A DNA stretch of 37,027 bases from Glutamicibacter protophormiae (GTDB taxonomy: Bacteria; Actinomycetota; Actinomycetes; Actinomycetales; Micrococcaceae). A program made the translations under genes and the position numbers. The notes beneath the pieces are model-generated. The model was given only the letters and a program-made list of their open reading frames with translations. It searched no databases and was not told the origin of the DNA. Where the stretch lies: assembly GCF_014647495.1 (NCBI RefSeq), contig NZ_BMPH01000021.1, positions 1 to 37,027 on the forward strand, in the 5' to 3' direction. Positions 24,482 through 33,054 of the stretch are shown here, piece after piece. Every line of letters starts with the position of its first letter. Position 1 is the first letter of the stretch.

Positions 24482-24949
24482 ATGCCTGTACCACCAACCG
24501 CCATCCGTGGATCTTTCGCCAAGAAACTGGCTCTGGGCGGAGCCGCCGTGGCGCTGGCCCTGGGAGCCGCCGGGTGCGGCGCCGTTGAGGATTTCGACAA
24601 GGCCACCTCGGACTCCTGGGCAGTGACCTATGAAATTACGGTCTCCGGAGGCGACGCCAGCAAGATCACCGATATCAAGTACCTTGAATCGGAAAAGCGC
24701 GGCGAAGCCGGTACGGAACTGACCTTGCCCTCCGGGGAAACGACGCTTGATGCCAAGGAGAACGCAGTCTGGAGCCTTGAAAGCATCGTGACTGCGCAGA
24801 AGGACGCGGCCATTTCCGCCATGCCGGGAAAAGAGGCCACGGCCACCTGCCGCATCCTGCTTGACGGCGTCAAGGAGATCGCTACCGAAACCTCGGCTCC
24901 CGGCGAACGCGTGGAGTGCGCGGCCACAACCCCGGCCTTCTCCAAATAG
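24482..24949 (+). CDS. MmpS-like lipoprotein
   Basis: A 155-residue lipoprotein. The signal (KKLALGGAAVALALGAAGC) ends in lipobox LGAAGC with acylated Cys32. The mature part is a small beta-rich domain with VTYEITVSG, ITDIKYLE and a CRILLDGVKEIATETSA block that parallels the C-terminal half of mycobacterial MmpS accessory lipoproteins (IxCRIxVDGxxxxExxxxG). No MmpL transporter is adjacent, so function is open. The ATG at 24482 has GAGGAG nine bases upstream; a longer frame to 24359 would bury the signal peptide. Confidence 0.75.
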   Translation: MPVPPTAIRGSFAKKLALGGAAVALALGAAGCGAVEDFDKATSDSWAVTYEITVSGGDASKITDIKYLESEKRGEAGTELTLPSGETTLDAKENAVWSLESIVTAQKDAAISAMPGKEATATCRILLDGVKEIATETSAPGERVECAATTPAFSK

Positions 24950-24959
24950 CTGCCGGAGG

Positions 24960-25649
24960 TCAGTCGGAAAGCGCCAGTCTCTGCTCAAAGAGATTGGCGC
25001 TTTCCACTGCCACGAAGGCGCTGGCCATGAATCGCGCGGCATCCGTGAAGAGATGATCGCTCACCCGGGACTCGACCAGCTGGAAAGCTTCGGAACGGGT
25101 AAGGCCGAACCAGTCCATCACGGTGTCCACACCGTGCGGGGTCAGCCTCCAGAGCTTGTCGGCATCCTTCACCAAGGAATCCTCCAGGCTGGTTGATTCC
25201 TTGCGCGAATCATGCCCGTCGATAATGAACACGATGCGCTCGCTGCGTTCGGCATCGAATCCTTCGCCGTGCAGCAGTTCTGCGGCAAGCTCCGCGCCGG
25301 ACTTTTCATGCTGCAGCACCAGTTCCTTGTTGCCGGCTCCCGGGGCGATGGCGGACAAGACCAGCTGCGGATCCACCTGCGACCAGCCAATGTCGTGGAG
25401 CAGGATTGCCGGCAGCACCACCAGCGGATCCGCCTGCGGATGATGCTTGAGCAGCGACTGGGCGAGTGACAGCGAATAAAGTGTGTGGGCGTCATTGCTG
25501 CGCACCGAAAGATAGGTCTTGGCTTTTTCCCACAGCCGGGCCAGCAGGGGAAACTGTTCAAAGACGTCGGTTTCCTTGGGCGGAATGAAATTACCGACGT
25601 CGTGGCCATAGTGGTTGGCCAAAGGCTGCAGCTTGGTCATGGGGCTCAT
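24960..25649 (-). CDS. HD-domain phosphohydrolase, paralogue of the operon's CreD
   Basis: A 229-residue HD protein. Metal-ligand candidates line up with those of the CreD-like gene: His55, His85-Asp86 (LLHDIGW), His114, His146-Asp147 (IIDGHDSR) and Asp162/Asp164 (KDADKLWR). The shared blocks LLHDxGWxxVD, IIDGHDxR and LEDxLxxDADxLWR show that the two are members of one subfamily. It lies outside the cre operon, transcribed in the same direction as a luciferase-like oxidoreductase 171 bases upstream. A second phospho-ester substrate is possible. Alternative start: ATG 25640. Confidence 0.82.
   Translation of the reverse strand: MSPMTKLQPLANHYGHDVGNFIPPKETDVFEQFPLLARLWEKAKTYLSVRSNDAHTLYSLSLAQSLLKHHPQADPLVVLPAILLHDIGWSQVDPQLVLSAIAPGAGNKELVLQHEKSGAELAAELLHGEGFDAERSERIVFIIDGHDSRKESTSLEDSLVKDADKLWRLTPHGVDTVMDWFGLTRSEAFQLVESRVSDHLFTDAARFMASAFVAVESANLFEQRLALSD
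24966..25005. terminator. long hairpin at the convergent gene ends
   Basis: GGAAAGCGCCAGTCTCT (24966-24982) pairs with AGAGATTGGCGCTTTCC (24989-25005), a 17-bp stem with one G-U, closing a 6-base loop. It lies 16 bases after the lipoprotein stop but inside the last codons of the oppositely oriented HD gene, so its sequence serves both as terminator and as coding DNA. Confidence 0.75.
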
Positions 25650-25820
25650 GTTGCCACCAGGACCCCGTCACGGGAAGCCATGTCTTCCATCCAGTGGATG
25701 CCTGCTTTCCCGGAACCGGGAATGCAGGGGGGCGGCTCGGGCGGTCGAAGCTCCGTTGCGGCGCCTAATCCACCCCCGGCCTCGTGCGCACCGCAATGCG
25801 AAGTGACGCCCTGGGGCCGG

Positions 25821-26738
25821 TCAGTCGATGAGACAGTCCGCAACCAGCTGGTAGGCATTCAAGCGGTCTTCGGGATCGTTAACCAGCGTATTGAGCATCA
25901 GCTCATCGGCCCCGTGGGACTCGGCCAAGGCCAGGAGCTGAGCGCGCACCGTGGCAGGGGTTCCGACAATCAGTGCCTGGCTGCGTTCTTGGGCACGGGC
26001 CCGTTCCTGGGCGCTCCACTGGTAGCTCGCGGCAGCTGCCGTTGAGGGGATCGGGCCGTCGTGCCCGAAATCCTTGCGTACACGCCAGAGCAGCAGGGCC
26101 TCGGCCAGTTCATGGGCTCGCTCCTCGGTGCCGGCAGTGACGAAGCGGACCGCCAAGACGGTGTGCGGCGTATGCCCGGACTGCGCTGCCGCTTCCCGGT
26201 AGGCGCTGGTTGCTGCTTCCCCGCCGACAGGACGCAGGAAGTGGCCATGGACGTACCCGGCGCCCAGTGTTCCCGGCAGCGGCGCGGAGGAACCTCCGGC
26301 ACCCAGCACCCAGATTCCACCCACCGGTTCGCCCTCTGGCTGCGGGTGGTTCGTGCCGAATTCTTGCACCAGGGATGCGATTTTCGCGGCGTAGTTCGGA
26401 TCGTTCAGCGCGGCGCGTCCCAGACCGGTATCCACCCGGCCCGGATGAACTTCAGAAAGAAGCCCCATCGTTTCGGAGACTTTTTGTGCCGGGTAGTACG
26501 GCAGGAGGATCGCTCCGGAGCCGACCCTGATCCTGCTGGTGCGTTCAAGCGCCAGCGCAGTCATCATTTCCGGCGCGGCACTGGCAAATGATCGGGAGTT
26601 GTGGTGTTCGGCAAACCAGATGCGGTGGTATCCCAGCCTGTCTGCATCGTGAGCCAAGGCCAGGCCGCTGGCTAGCGCGGCAGAGCGGGTGGGCGCGTGC
26701 TCGGTGAGTGGAACTTGGTCGAGGATAGACAGTTTCAT
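25821..26738 (-). CDS. LLM-class flavin-dependent oxidoreductase
   Basis: A 305-residue bacterial luciferase-like (F420 or FMN-dependent) TIM-barrel protein. Typical blocks are LSILDQVPL at the N-terminus, GYHRIWFAEHHNSRSFASAA, RIRVGSGAILLPYYPAQKV and RVDTGLGRA. At about 305 residues it is somewhat shorter than the common 330-340, the shortening falling in the middle of the barrel around 140-170. The substrate is unknown. The ATG at 26738 begins the family's first strand; AGGCAGGA lies upstream. An in-frame ATG about 63 bases upstream would add a His-rich stretch. Confidence 0.85.
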   Translation of the reverse strand: MKLSILDQVPLTEHAPTRSAALASGLALAHDADRLGYHRIWFAEHHNSRSFASAAPEMMTALALERTSRIRVGSGAILLPYYPAQKVSETMGLLSEVHPGRVDTGLGRAALNDPNYAAKIASLVQEFGTNHPQPEGEPVGGIWVLGAGGSSAPLPGTLGAGYVHGHFLRPVGGEAATSAYREAAAQSGHTPHTVLAVRFVTAGTEERAHELAEALLLWRVRKDFGHDGPIPSTAAAASYQWSAQERARAQERSQALIVGTPATVRAQLLALAESHGADELMLNTLVNDPEDRLNAYQLVADCLID

Positions 26739-26985
26739 GCGGCGCGGTGTCCTGCCTTTTTCCTTGTGGTGTTCGACAGCCGCATGATGGTGTCCTTTCA
26801 TTGTTGAACGATTCGTGGATGAGCTTACCCGTGATGCCCAGAGGCCACCGCATCCGCCGCATGGAGGCGCCAATCGGAAACCCGCCCTCACGCCATGACA
26901 GCACCTACTGCCGTAGGGATGATAGCTTGAAGAATAATCGAGGAAACCCGGCAGGATTGGCTTTCCCCGGCTGCCGGAATATTGG

Positions 26986-28692
26986 ATGACAGACAGGCTG
27001 GACACGATGTCAGGGACGACAGAAATCGATATGAGCGATCTCGCGATTGCCTCACGCGCGGTGCTCAAGCCAATTTCGCAGATCGCCGAAGCCGCGGGGA
27101 TCCCGGAAGAAGCAGTCGAGTCCTATGGCAGGTACAAGGCCAAGATCGACCCGTCGCATCTTCCTGCCCGCAACACCGAACTCGGCAAGGTGGTGCTGGT
27201 CAGCGGAATTTCCCCGACTCCCGCCGGCGAGGGGAAATCCACCGTCGTGGTGGGCTTGGGTGAAGCGTTGTCCGCCGCCGGAGCCAAGACGCTCATTGCA
27301 CTGCGCGAACCTTCCCTGGGGCCGATCTTCGGCATGAAGGGCGGGGCCACCGGCGGCGGGTATTCGCAGGTGCTGCCAATGGACGAGATCAACATGCACT
27401 TCACCGGCGACTTCCATGCGATCACCAGCGCCAACAACCTGCTGATGGCACTGATCGACAACCACCTGCACCGCGGCAATGCCCTGGGGATCGACCCGCG
27501 GCGGATCACCTTCAAGCGCGTCATCGACATGAACGACCGCGCCCTGCGCAATATCGTCATCGGCCTGGGCGGCCCGACCGAGGGCGTTCCGCGCGAGGCA
27601 GGATTCGAGATCACCGTGGCCTCGGAGGTCATGGCGGTGTTCTGCCTGGCCACCGGGCTGGAAGACCTGCGCACCCGGCTGGGACGCATGACCATCGGGT
27701 ACACCTATGAGAAGAAGCCGGTGACCGTGGACGACCTGGGCGCGGCCGGCGCCATGACCATGCTGCTCAAGGACGCCATCAAGCCCAACCTGGTGCAGAC
27801 CATCGGCGGCACCCCGGCGTTCATCCACGGCGGGCCGTTCGCCAATATCGCCCACGGCTGCAACTCGGCCATCGCCACCAACACCGCCCGCTCGCTGGCG
27901 GACGTCGTGGTCACCGAAGCAGGGTTCGGCGCGGACCTGGGCGCGGAGAAATTCATGGACATCAAGGCCCGCTACGCCGGGTGCGAGCCATCCGCCGTGG
28001 TGATCGTGGCGACCATCCGCGCCTTGAAAATGCACGGGGGAGTAGCCAAAGACCAGCTCAAGGGCGAGAACGTGCAGGCGGTGCGCGACGGCATGGTGAA
28101 CCTGGCCCGGCACGCCTCCAACGTCAGGAAGTTCGGGATCCATCCGGTCATCGCGGTCAACAAGTTCACGGACGACACCGTGGACGAGCTGGCCGTGGTC
28201 ACCGAGTGGGCCGCGGAAAACAACATTGAATGTGCCGTGGCGGATGTCTGGGGCCAAGGCGGCGCCGGAGCCGGGGACCTGGCCGCGGCGGTGCTGCGCG
28301 CCATCGAAGCACCGAGCGACTTCGCCCCGCTGTATGAGCTGGAGAAGCCGGTGGAGGAGAAGATCCTCACCGTGGTGAAGGAGATCTACGGAGGGGCGGA
28401 AGTGGACTACACTCCCGCCGCGAAGCGGGTGCTGGAACAGATCCATGCCAACGGCTGGGACAACCTGCCGGTGTGCATGGCCAAGACGCAGTACTCCTTC
28501 TCGGATGACCCTACGCTGCTGGGCGCGCCCGAGGGCTTCACGCTGCTGGTGCGCGACCTCATTCCGAAGACCGGAGCCGGGTTCATTGTGGCGATCACCG
28601 GTGCGATCATGACCATGCCCGGCCTGCCCAAGGTGCCGGCCGCGATGCACATGGACGTGGACGAGAACGGAAACGCGGTCGGCCTGTCCTAA
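26986..28692 (+). CDS. fhs: formate-tetrahydrofolate ligase
   Basis: A 568-residue cytoplasmic enzyme joining formate to tetrahydrofolate with ATP to give 10-formyl-THF for one-carbon metabolism. The P-loop-like TPAGEGKST is at 78-86; other family signatures are GPIFGMKGGATGGGYSQV, the INMHFTGDFHAI block, and the C-terminal PGLPKVPAA. The length is normal. The true start is uncertain: ATGs at 26986, 27007 and 27031 are in frame and none has a strong ribosome binding site; family N-termini usually begin just before DLAIAS, which favours the later ones. It is a single gene with its own terminator. Confidence 0.95.
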   Translation: MTDRLDTMSGTTEIDMSDLAIASRAVLKPISQIAEAAGIPEEAVESYGRYKAKIDPSHLPARNTELGKVVLVSGISPTPAGEGKSTVVVGLGEALSAAGAKTLIALREPSLGPIFGMKGGATGGGYSQVLPMDEINMHFTGDFHAITSANNLLMALIDNHLHRGNALGIDPRRITFKRVIDMNDRALRNIVIGLGGPTEGVPREAGFEITVASEVMAVFCLATGLEDLRTRLGRMTIGYTYEKKPVTVDDLGAAGAMTMLLKDAIKPNLVQTIGGTPAFIHGGPFANIAHGCNSAIATNTARSLADVVVTEAGFGADLGAEKFMDIKARYAGCEPSAVVIVATIRALKMHGGVAKDQLKGENVQAVRDGMVNLARHASNVRKFGIHPVIAVNKFTDDTVDELAVVTEWAAENNIECAVADVWGQGGAGAGDLAAAVLRAIEAPSDFAPLYELEKPVEEKILTVVKEIYGGAEVDYTPAAKRVLEQIHANGWDNLPVCMAKTQYSFSDDPTLLGAPEGFTLLVRDLIPKTGAGFIVAITGAIMTMPGLPKVPAAMHMDVDENGNAVGLS

Positions 28693-28706
28693 ATCGATGC
28701 TGGCAA

Positions 28707-28730
28707 AGCCCACCCTGCGTAGGGTGGGCT
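28707..28730 (+). terminator. terminator after fhs
   Basis: AGCCCACCCT (28707-28716) pairs with AGGGTGGGCT (28721-28730) around a GCGT loop, a perfect 10-bp stem starting 14 bases after the fhs stop. No U-tract follows. Confidence 0.82.
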
Positions 28731-29296
28731 GCCATCCTGCACCAGCTGGCTGTGCCGGTACAGGACCTTAGAGCCTGTTGATCGAAGCACGGAGCTTGAA
28801 TAACGAGAGTGAGCCGATGACCGTGTGCTGTGCCCATCAGGGGACATTGCATGCGCGATCAAGTGCTGGAGGCTAGGGGACTTCGTGGGGACACCAAGTC
28901 TCCGCTAGGCGTGCCAGACATCAACTCGTTGACTACCTGAAGGCTTGCCTCCCGACTTAGCCTTCCGAAACTTCCACTCCAGCACCTTGGCATTCGTGGG
29001 GAGCCGTTCATTGAAGACACCTTGACCAGTGGTTTGGTTACCGCCAACAGCTAGCTAACACGTAGAGAGTCGAACGCCATTCCCGCCGTTCCCGTTTGCG
29101 GATTCCGGGCCCGGCGTTCAGGCATCCAACGCTTCATGGATGGATCACTTCTCTGAAGTACCGCAGCGGCGCGCCTGTGCAGGCCACCGCGGTTTCCATT
29201 CGCGCATTAAAAATCCAGCGGGTTGGCCAAGAACTGGCCTCCGGGGCCCTTCGGATTCCCGCACACCACGCAGAATCTGCGGAAGCCTGCGACGGA
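28731..29296. other. about 560 bases of unassigned, probably decayed sequence
   Basis: No complete gene is supportable. On the minus strand 28905-29054 is an open frame without a start codon whose product (VFNERLPTNAKVLEWKFRKA, then a Lys/Gly/Ser-rich stretch ending VDVWHA) looks protein-like and may be the tail of a lost gene. On the plus strand 29180-29308 gives another protein-like tail (ELASGALRIPAHHAESAEA). I can name neither. The block separates the core-like region ending with fhs from the accessory region to the right. Confidence 0.5.
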
Positions 29297-30160
29297 CTAA
29301 TCGGTTGAATCGCGCTCGATAATGCCGGTGCGCGGATTCACTTGAGGCCTCTGGTAGGCCAGTTCTCCGCCATTGCGCCCACCATAAGGCCGTCCGTGAT
29401 CGGCATACTCTTCCCGGTAGAAAACCAGCCGCCAGCCTCCAAGCTCGATTCTCGCCCCGCTTCGCAGGACGTACTCTTGACCAGCATTCAACCCTGCGCT
29501 TCCCCCAACCCTATGGACGGCTTGGAGGACGTATTCGTCGAGGTCGTCCCTGACGATTCGTGCATGGACAGGTTCCAGACCTTCTAATATCAGTCCGCTA
29601 TCCTGGGCACTGCCAATAACCAAGACGTCGTCAACGAGGTTAAGCACTTTCGGCGCCTTCCCATCCCACGACTCGCTGTCCTTGACGAAGATGAGCCTCG
29701 GCCTACCGCCACGATCGGCATAATGCGTGGTGGTAGGCCGCATGCGCTGGTTCCACTGGAAGGTGGGGAACAACGGAAACAGAGTGCTCGGAATGCCCAG
29801 ACTTCCACTCCTTCGATCCTTCTGCAGCAGCCCTTTGACGTTTTTCAAAGAACCAATCCGTACGGCGTTCGATTTCATCGCGAGGCGACCGGTCAAATTG
29901 GGCTTGACGTCACCGAGCGTGACGATATTCCCTTTCGGCCCATCAATCACAATCTGGATTCCAGAGCTCTTGAGGCGATGCGCAAGCTGGTCTAGGGCAG
30001 GGCGGCTGGCACCTCTAGAGACTCGGAAAATTGAGTCTGAATCGGCTTTGATATGGATGATCCGGCCTTCGGCCGTGACAGTTCCATGTACTTGTTCCGA
30101 GTCATCAGTGCCCTCGAGTGGCTGGTCGACCGTGAAATTCAGGTCAATGTCGAAGCGCAT
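29297..30160 (-). CDS. FHA-domain protein
   Basis: A 287-residue cytoplasmic protein with a C-terminal forkhead-associated domain (about 180-260): LVIGSAQDSGLILEG, then EPVHARIVRDDLDEYVLQAV and GARIELGGWRLVFYRE. Such domains bind phosphothreonine peptides; the usual GR..S..SH residues are partly replaced (GSAQDS, VHARI), so phosphate binding is not certain. The N-terminal 120 residues form an unrecognised beta-rich part (TVTAEGRIIHIKADSDSIF and IVIDGPKGNIVTLGDVKP). It follows a small gene 12 bases upstream, with which it forms a two-gene unit. Low-GC, AT-rich DNA lies upstream. Confidence 0.75.
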   Translation of the reverse strand: MRFDIDLNFTVDQPLEGTDDSEQVHGTVTAEGRIIHIKADSDSIFRVSRGASRPALDQLAHRLKSSGIQIVIDGPKGNIVTLGDVKPNLTGRLAMKSNAVRIGSLKNVKGLLQKDRRSGSLGIPSTLFPLFPTFQWNQRMRPTTTHYADRGGRPRLIFVKDSESWDGKAPKVLNLVDDVLVIGSAQDSGLILEGLEPVHARIVRDDLDEYVLQAVHRVGGSAGLNAGQEYVLRSGARIELGGWRLVFYREEYADHGRPYGGRNGGELAYQRPQVNPRTGIIERDSTD

Positions 30161-30172
30161 CAGGCTGCCCGT

Positions 30173-30439
30173 TCACTCGCGGTACTGATCTGAACCCAGT
30201 GAGTGGTCATCGCTCGTAGTGACCCTCAGGGTGCCGTTGAACTTCCATGTAGCCCGGGGTGCATCTGGACCGATGTCCCTCGGTACTTCAACCATCATGT
30301 CCACAAGTGTGTAGTTCACAGCTGCACCACGTCCGGTCAGGTAGGACCACAATTGTTGGCCGAGATCAGACCAATCGGCAATTTGCAGATCCTCCACGGG
30401 CAAATCTTTATTCGTATTAAAATTGTCCACTATACCCAC
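30173..30439 (-). CDS. small protein of unknown function, partner of the FHA gene
   Basis: An 88-residue soluble protein that I do not recognise. It has no signal peptide or membrane segment; the composition is acidic, and a central ADWSDLGQQLWSYLTGRGA helix-like part is followed by beta-like segments (YTLVDMMVEVPRD, WKFNGTLRVTTSDD). The stop lies 12 bases before the FHA gene, implying one transcript. The ATG at 30439 is at the edge of an AT-rich promoter-like region. Confidence 0.6.
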   Translation of the reverse strand: MGIVDNFNTNKDLPVEDLQIADWSDLGQQLWSYLTGRGAAVNYTLVDMMVEVPRDIGPDAPRATWKFNGTLRVTTSDDHSLGSDQYRE

Positions 30440-30829
30440 ATTCCTCTGCTATCGAGAATGATCATAAAAACTGGATGAAGCTGCGGGACGCAGGTTCAGT
30501 GTGACATAGATTACCCGCTACCTGCGCTCAGGTAAATGATTAATTCAAATCTCAAGGTTGCCAGTTCCATCGGTGTTTTTATTGCATTACATCCCGGGTG
30601 GAGATTCTTGAATTTTGTCATATAGGCACAAGTCAAGCTGAAGAATCATGATGCCTTCGGCATGACTCTATGCGGGTCAGGTGAAGGTTGATGGCCAATC
30701 GATGAAATAGGGGAGGGCGATATTTTCAGAAATTATCTTGGAAAATAAGATTCATGAATTTAGGTGTTTCGGATAACTGACTTCTCGGTAAGTGAAATAT
30801 TCAAAATACGGCTATTTTGCGAGTTCTGA
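30440..30829. other. AT-rich gap of about 390 bases
   Basis: Markedly richer in A/T than the rest of the window, with no convincing frame. It holds the upstream region of the small-gene/FHA unit at its left side and ends abruptly at about 30830, where GC-rich aldolase sequence starts in mid-gene. The sharp change marks a recombination or deletion junction. Confidence 0.6.
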
Positions 30830-31228
30830 GGCGCGAGGACGGGCGACTCGGCCGAGGCCGACGCGACAACGCTGGTCTTCGCGATGATCGAAACCCCCGG
30901 TGGGCTGGAAAACGTTGAGGAAATCGCCGCTGTCCAGGGCCTTGACGGCCTCTACGTTGGCCCGATTGACTTGGCCCTGGCCATCGGTGCCGCCTATCCG
31001 AGGGATCCTGCCATCGGGGAAGCATTCGAGTCGGCGCTGGTGCGGATTTCGAACGCCGCGCAGAATGCGAGCATTGCAGCAGGCCTCCACAATGCAAGCG
31101 GGGAACTGGCCCAGGGGCGACTCGATCAGGGCTGCACCTTCGCCACTGTCGCCTCGGACTTGACCCACCTGGAAGCGACTGCCGCGGCGCACCTGGCCGC
31201 CGACCGCCCCTCCGTGGTCAGCGCGTAA
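30830..31228 (+). pseudogene. 5'-truncated HpcH/HpaI-family aldolase
   Basis: The frame opens after a TGA at 30827 and reads into the C-terminal half of a class II pyruvate aldolase: TLVFAMIETPGGLENVEEIA, then GLDGLYVGPIDLALAIG, to a normal end at 31228. The family's N-terminal 110-120 residues, including the catalytic His/Arg region, are missing. The first available ATG (30884) would give 114 residues and half a barrel. The remaining part is undamaged, so truncation at the junction near 30830 is probably the main lesion. It is followed by a decayed sialidase-like gene and an SDR gene in the same direction. Confidence 0.85.
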
Positions 31229-31277
31229 GACGCATCCCCATCCCACCTTCGCCAGGACATCCAAAGGACACAGGTTC

Positions 31278-32212
31278 ATGACTTTCACAGCATTCTCCGC
31301 CATTGCCACCAACGGCCAGATCCATCGGGAGGGACAGCTCAGCTACGCATGCTTTCCGGCTCCCACGGTGCAGTCGCACGCCGCGAACCTCAAGACGCTG
31401 GGGGACGGACGGTTGGGCTGCGTCTGGTCTGGCGGTACCCAGGAGGGCGTGGCTGACATCAGCATCTACTTCTCCGCCTTGGAACAGGACCCTGCAGGGG
31501 GCTGGGCCCGGGAATGGTCCGAACCGCGGCAGCTGTCCTTCGATTCCACCCGGTCCGAGCAGAACCCGATCCTCTTCACCCACGGGGAGGAACTGTGGTT
31601 GCTTTATACGGCCCAGAACGCGGGAAACCAGGACACCTCGGAGGTGCGCCGACGGATCTCGCTTGACCACGGACGCACTTGGTCCGAGGCCGAGACCCTT
31701 TTTGCAGCCACGGCACACGGTGGAGTCTTAATGCACCAGCCACCCATCGTGGTGGGGGAACGCATCCTTCTCCCCGTGTTCCGTTGCGCAACGGATCCCG
31801 ATGAAAAGTGGGTGGGGATGCCGATGATTCGGCACTGATGGTTTCCACCGACGGCAGCACAAGCTGGGAAGAACAACTGGTCCCGGGCACGGTGGGATGC
31901 GTGCACATGAACCTCGCCGTACCGGCCGATGGCAACCTGCTGGCCCTGTATCGAAGCCGTTGAGCGGATTCGATCTATGCCCCGCATTCTGAGGACGGCG
32001 GGCATAGCAGGCCGGTGCGCCGTAACCTCGAGGTCGGGGACGGGTACTGCCTCTCCAACAATTCCCGTGAAGGCCCGAACCGAGAGTTCTCCTACCCCTC
32101 GATCCACCAAGGCCGTGACGGTGCATTGCACCTTGCCTACTCCTACTTCCGGCAGGCCATCAAGTACGTGCGGGTCGATCCGTCGTAGGTCTATGAAGAG
32201 GAAACCAACTAG
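31278..32212 (+). pseudogene. decayed sialidase-like (BNR-repeat) gene
   Basis: The first frame (ATG 31278) encodes 186 residues of a sialidase/neuraminidase-like beta-propeller (SHAANLKTLGDGRLGCVWSG; FDSTRSEQNPILF; SLDHGRTWSEAETLF as an Asp box), ending early at 31838. The same protein continues in another frame (ALMVSTDGSTSWEEQLVPG to LLALYRSR), then has a TGA where the family has Trp (RSRWADSIY), a compressed segment suggesting an internal deletion, GYCLSNNSREGPNREFSYPS and FRQAIKYVRVDPS, and a TAG again in place of Trp before VYEEE. So there is one frameshift, two Trp-to-stop changes and a deletion. A short product from 31278 cannot complete the propeller. Confidence 0.85.
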
Positions 32213-32902
32213 ATGCTCAGGGCACTTGTGACCGGGGTGAGCTCCGGTATTGGGGCGGCGATCGCACTGGAACTGCTGGAATCCGGATACCACGTCACCG
32301 GGCTAAGCCGCCGGCGGCCGGATATCCCCGCGGCCCACTCGGAACCCTTCGACTGGGTCCAAGCAGATCTGGGCGATTTGGCCTCGTTGGAGGTTCTGGC
32401 AAGGGGATTACCGGTACCGCGGGTGTTCGTTTACGCCGCGGGCTTCATGCAGACCGGGGCCCTGGGCGAACTTGACCCACGGGATCTTGCCGGAATGCTC
32501 GCAGTTCACCTCCAGGCACCGTCGCTGTTGCTCAACGAATTCGCCCCGGCCATGGAACGCGGCTCGAGGGTCGTGCTCATCGGCAGCCGAACCATGGCCG
32601 GGGTATCCGGCAAGAGCCAGTACTTGGCCACCAAGTCGGCGCTCGTAGGTCTCTCACGCAGTTGGGCGATCGAGCTGGCCGACCGGGCGATCACCTGCAA
32701 CGTGGTGGCTCCGGGGCTCACCGATACGCCGATGATGGTTGATCGACGCCGCGCCGGCGTTCCGCCGCAGATGCTGCCGTTGGGTGCGCTTGTGGATCCG
32801 CGGGATGTTGCGGCACGCGTGGGGTTCCTGACGGGCGACCGCGGGAAGTCCATCACGGGTCAGGTGCTCACTATCTGTGGTGGAGCGTCGCTAAAGGGCT
32901 GA
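32213..32902 (+). CDS. SDR-family oxidoreductase
   Basis: A 229-residue short-chain dehydrogenase. The cofactor loop is TGVSSGIG at 8-15; Arg residues after strand 2 (LSRRRPD) suggest NADP(H); the catalytic Ser lies in VVLIGSRTMAG and the Tyr/Lys in QYLATK. It appears intact. The ATG directly follows the last stop of the decayed sialidase-like gene (CTAGATG), with GAGGAAACC as ribosome binding site, so it was the third gene of an aldolase, sialidase-like, SDR operon whose first two genes are dead. Its own promoter, if any, is not visible. Confidence 0.85.
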   Translation: MLRALVTGVSSGIGAAIALELLESGYHVTGLSRRRPDIPAAHSEPFDWVQADLGDLASLEVLARGLPVPRVFVYAAGFMQTGALGELDPRDLAGMLAVHLQAPSLLLNEFAPAMERGSRVVLIGSRTMAGVSGKSQYLATKSALVGLSRSWAIELADRAITCNVVAPGLTDTPMMVDRRRAGVPPQMLPLGALVDPRDVAARVGFLTGDRGKSITGQVLTICGGASLKG

Positions 32903-33054
32903 TCGTTGGCCACTGGTTAAGAACCCGACGGACGATTGCGCTTTGGCAAGCCCGCTAGCCATTGACATGTATCGAGCGACCCATACACGTTGGATCCCTG
33001 TGCCATATAGTGAATTTGAGCGCCGTGCGGCCATGTAGACCACAAGGAGACCAA

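Noticed and set aside
27052-28713. 553-codon minus-strand open frame opposite fhs
   Set aside because: Shadow of formate-tetrahydrofolate ligase; composition rich in His, Gly and Gln without any motif.
30640-30680. Small hairpin ATGCC-TTC-GGCAT in the AT-rich gap
   Set aside because: Only five base pairs, no T-run, and no gene end nearby; expected by chance.
32962-33054. Use of the ATG at 32962 as start of mcrB, or its TTGACA as the mcrB promoter
   Set aside because: The TTG at 33055 has a strong AAGGAG site. TTGACA (32962-32967 region) lies 38 bases from the nearest good -10 (TATAGT), too far for one promoter.
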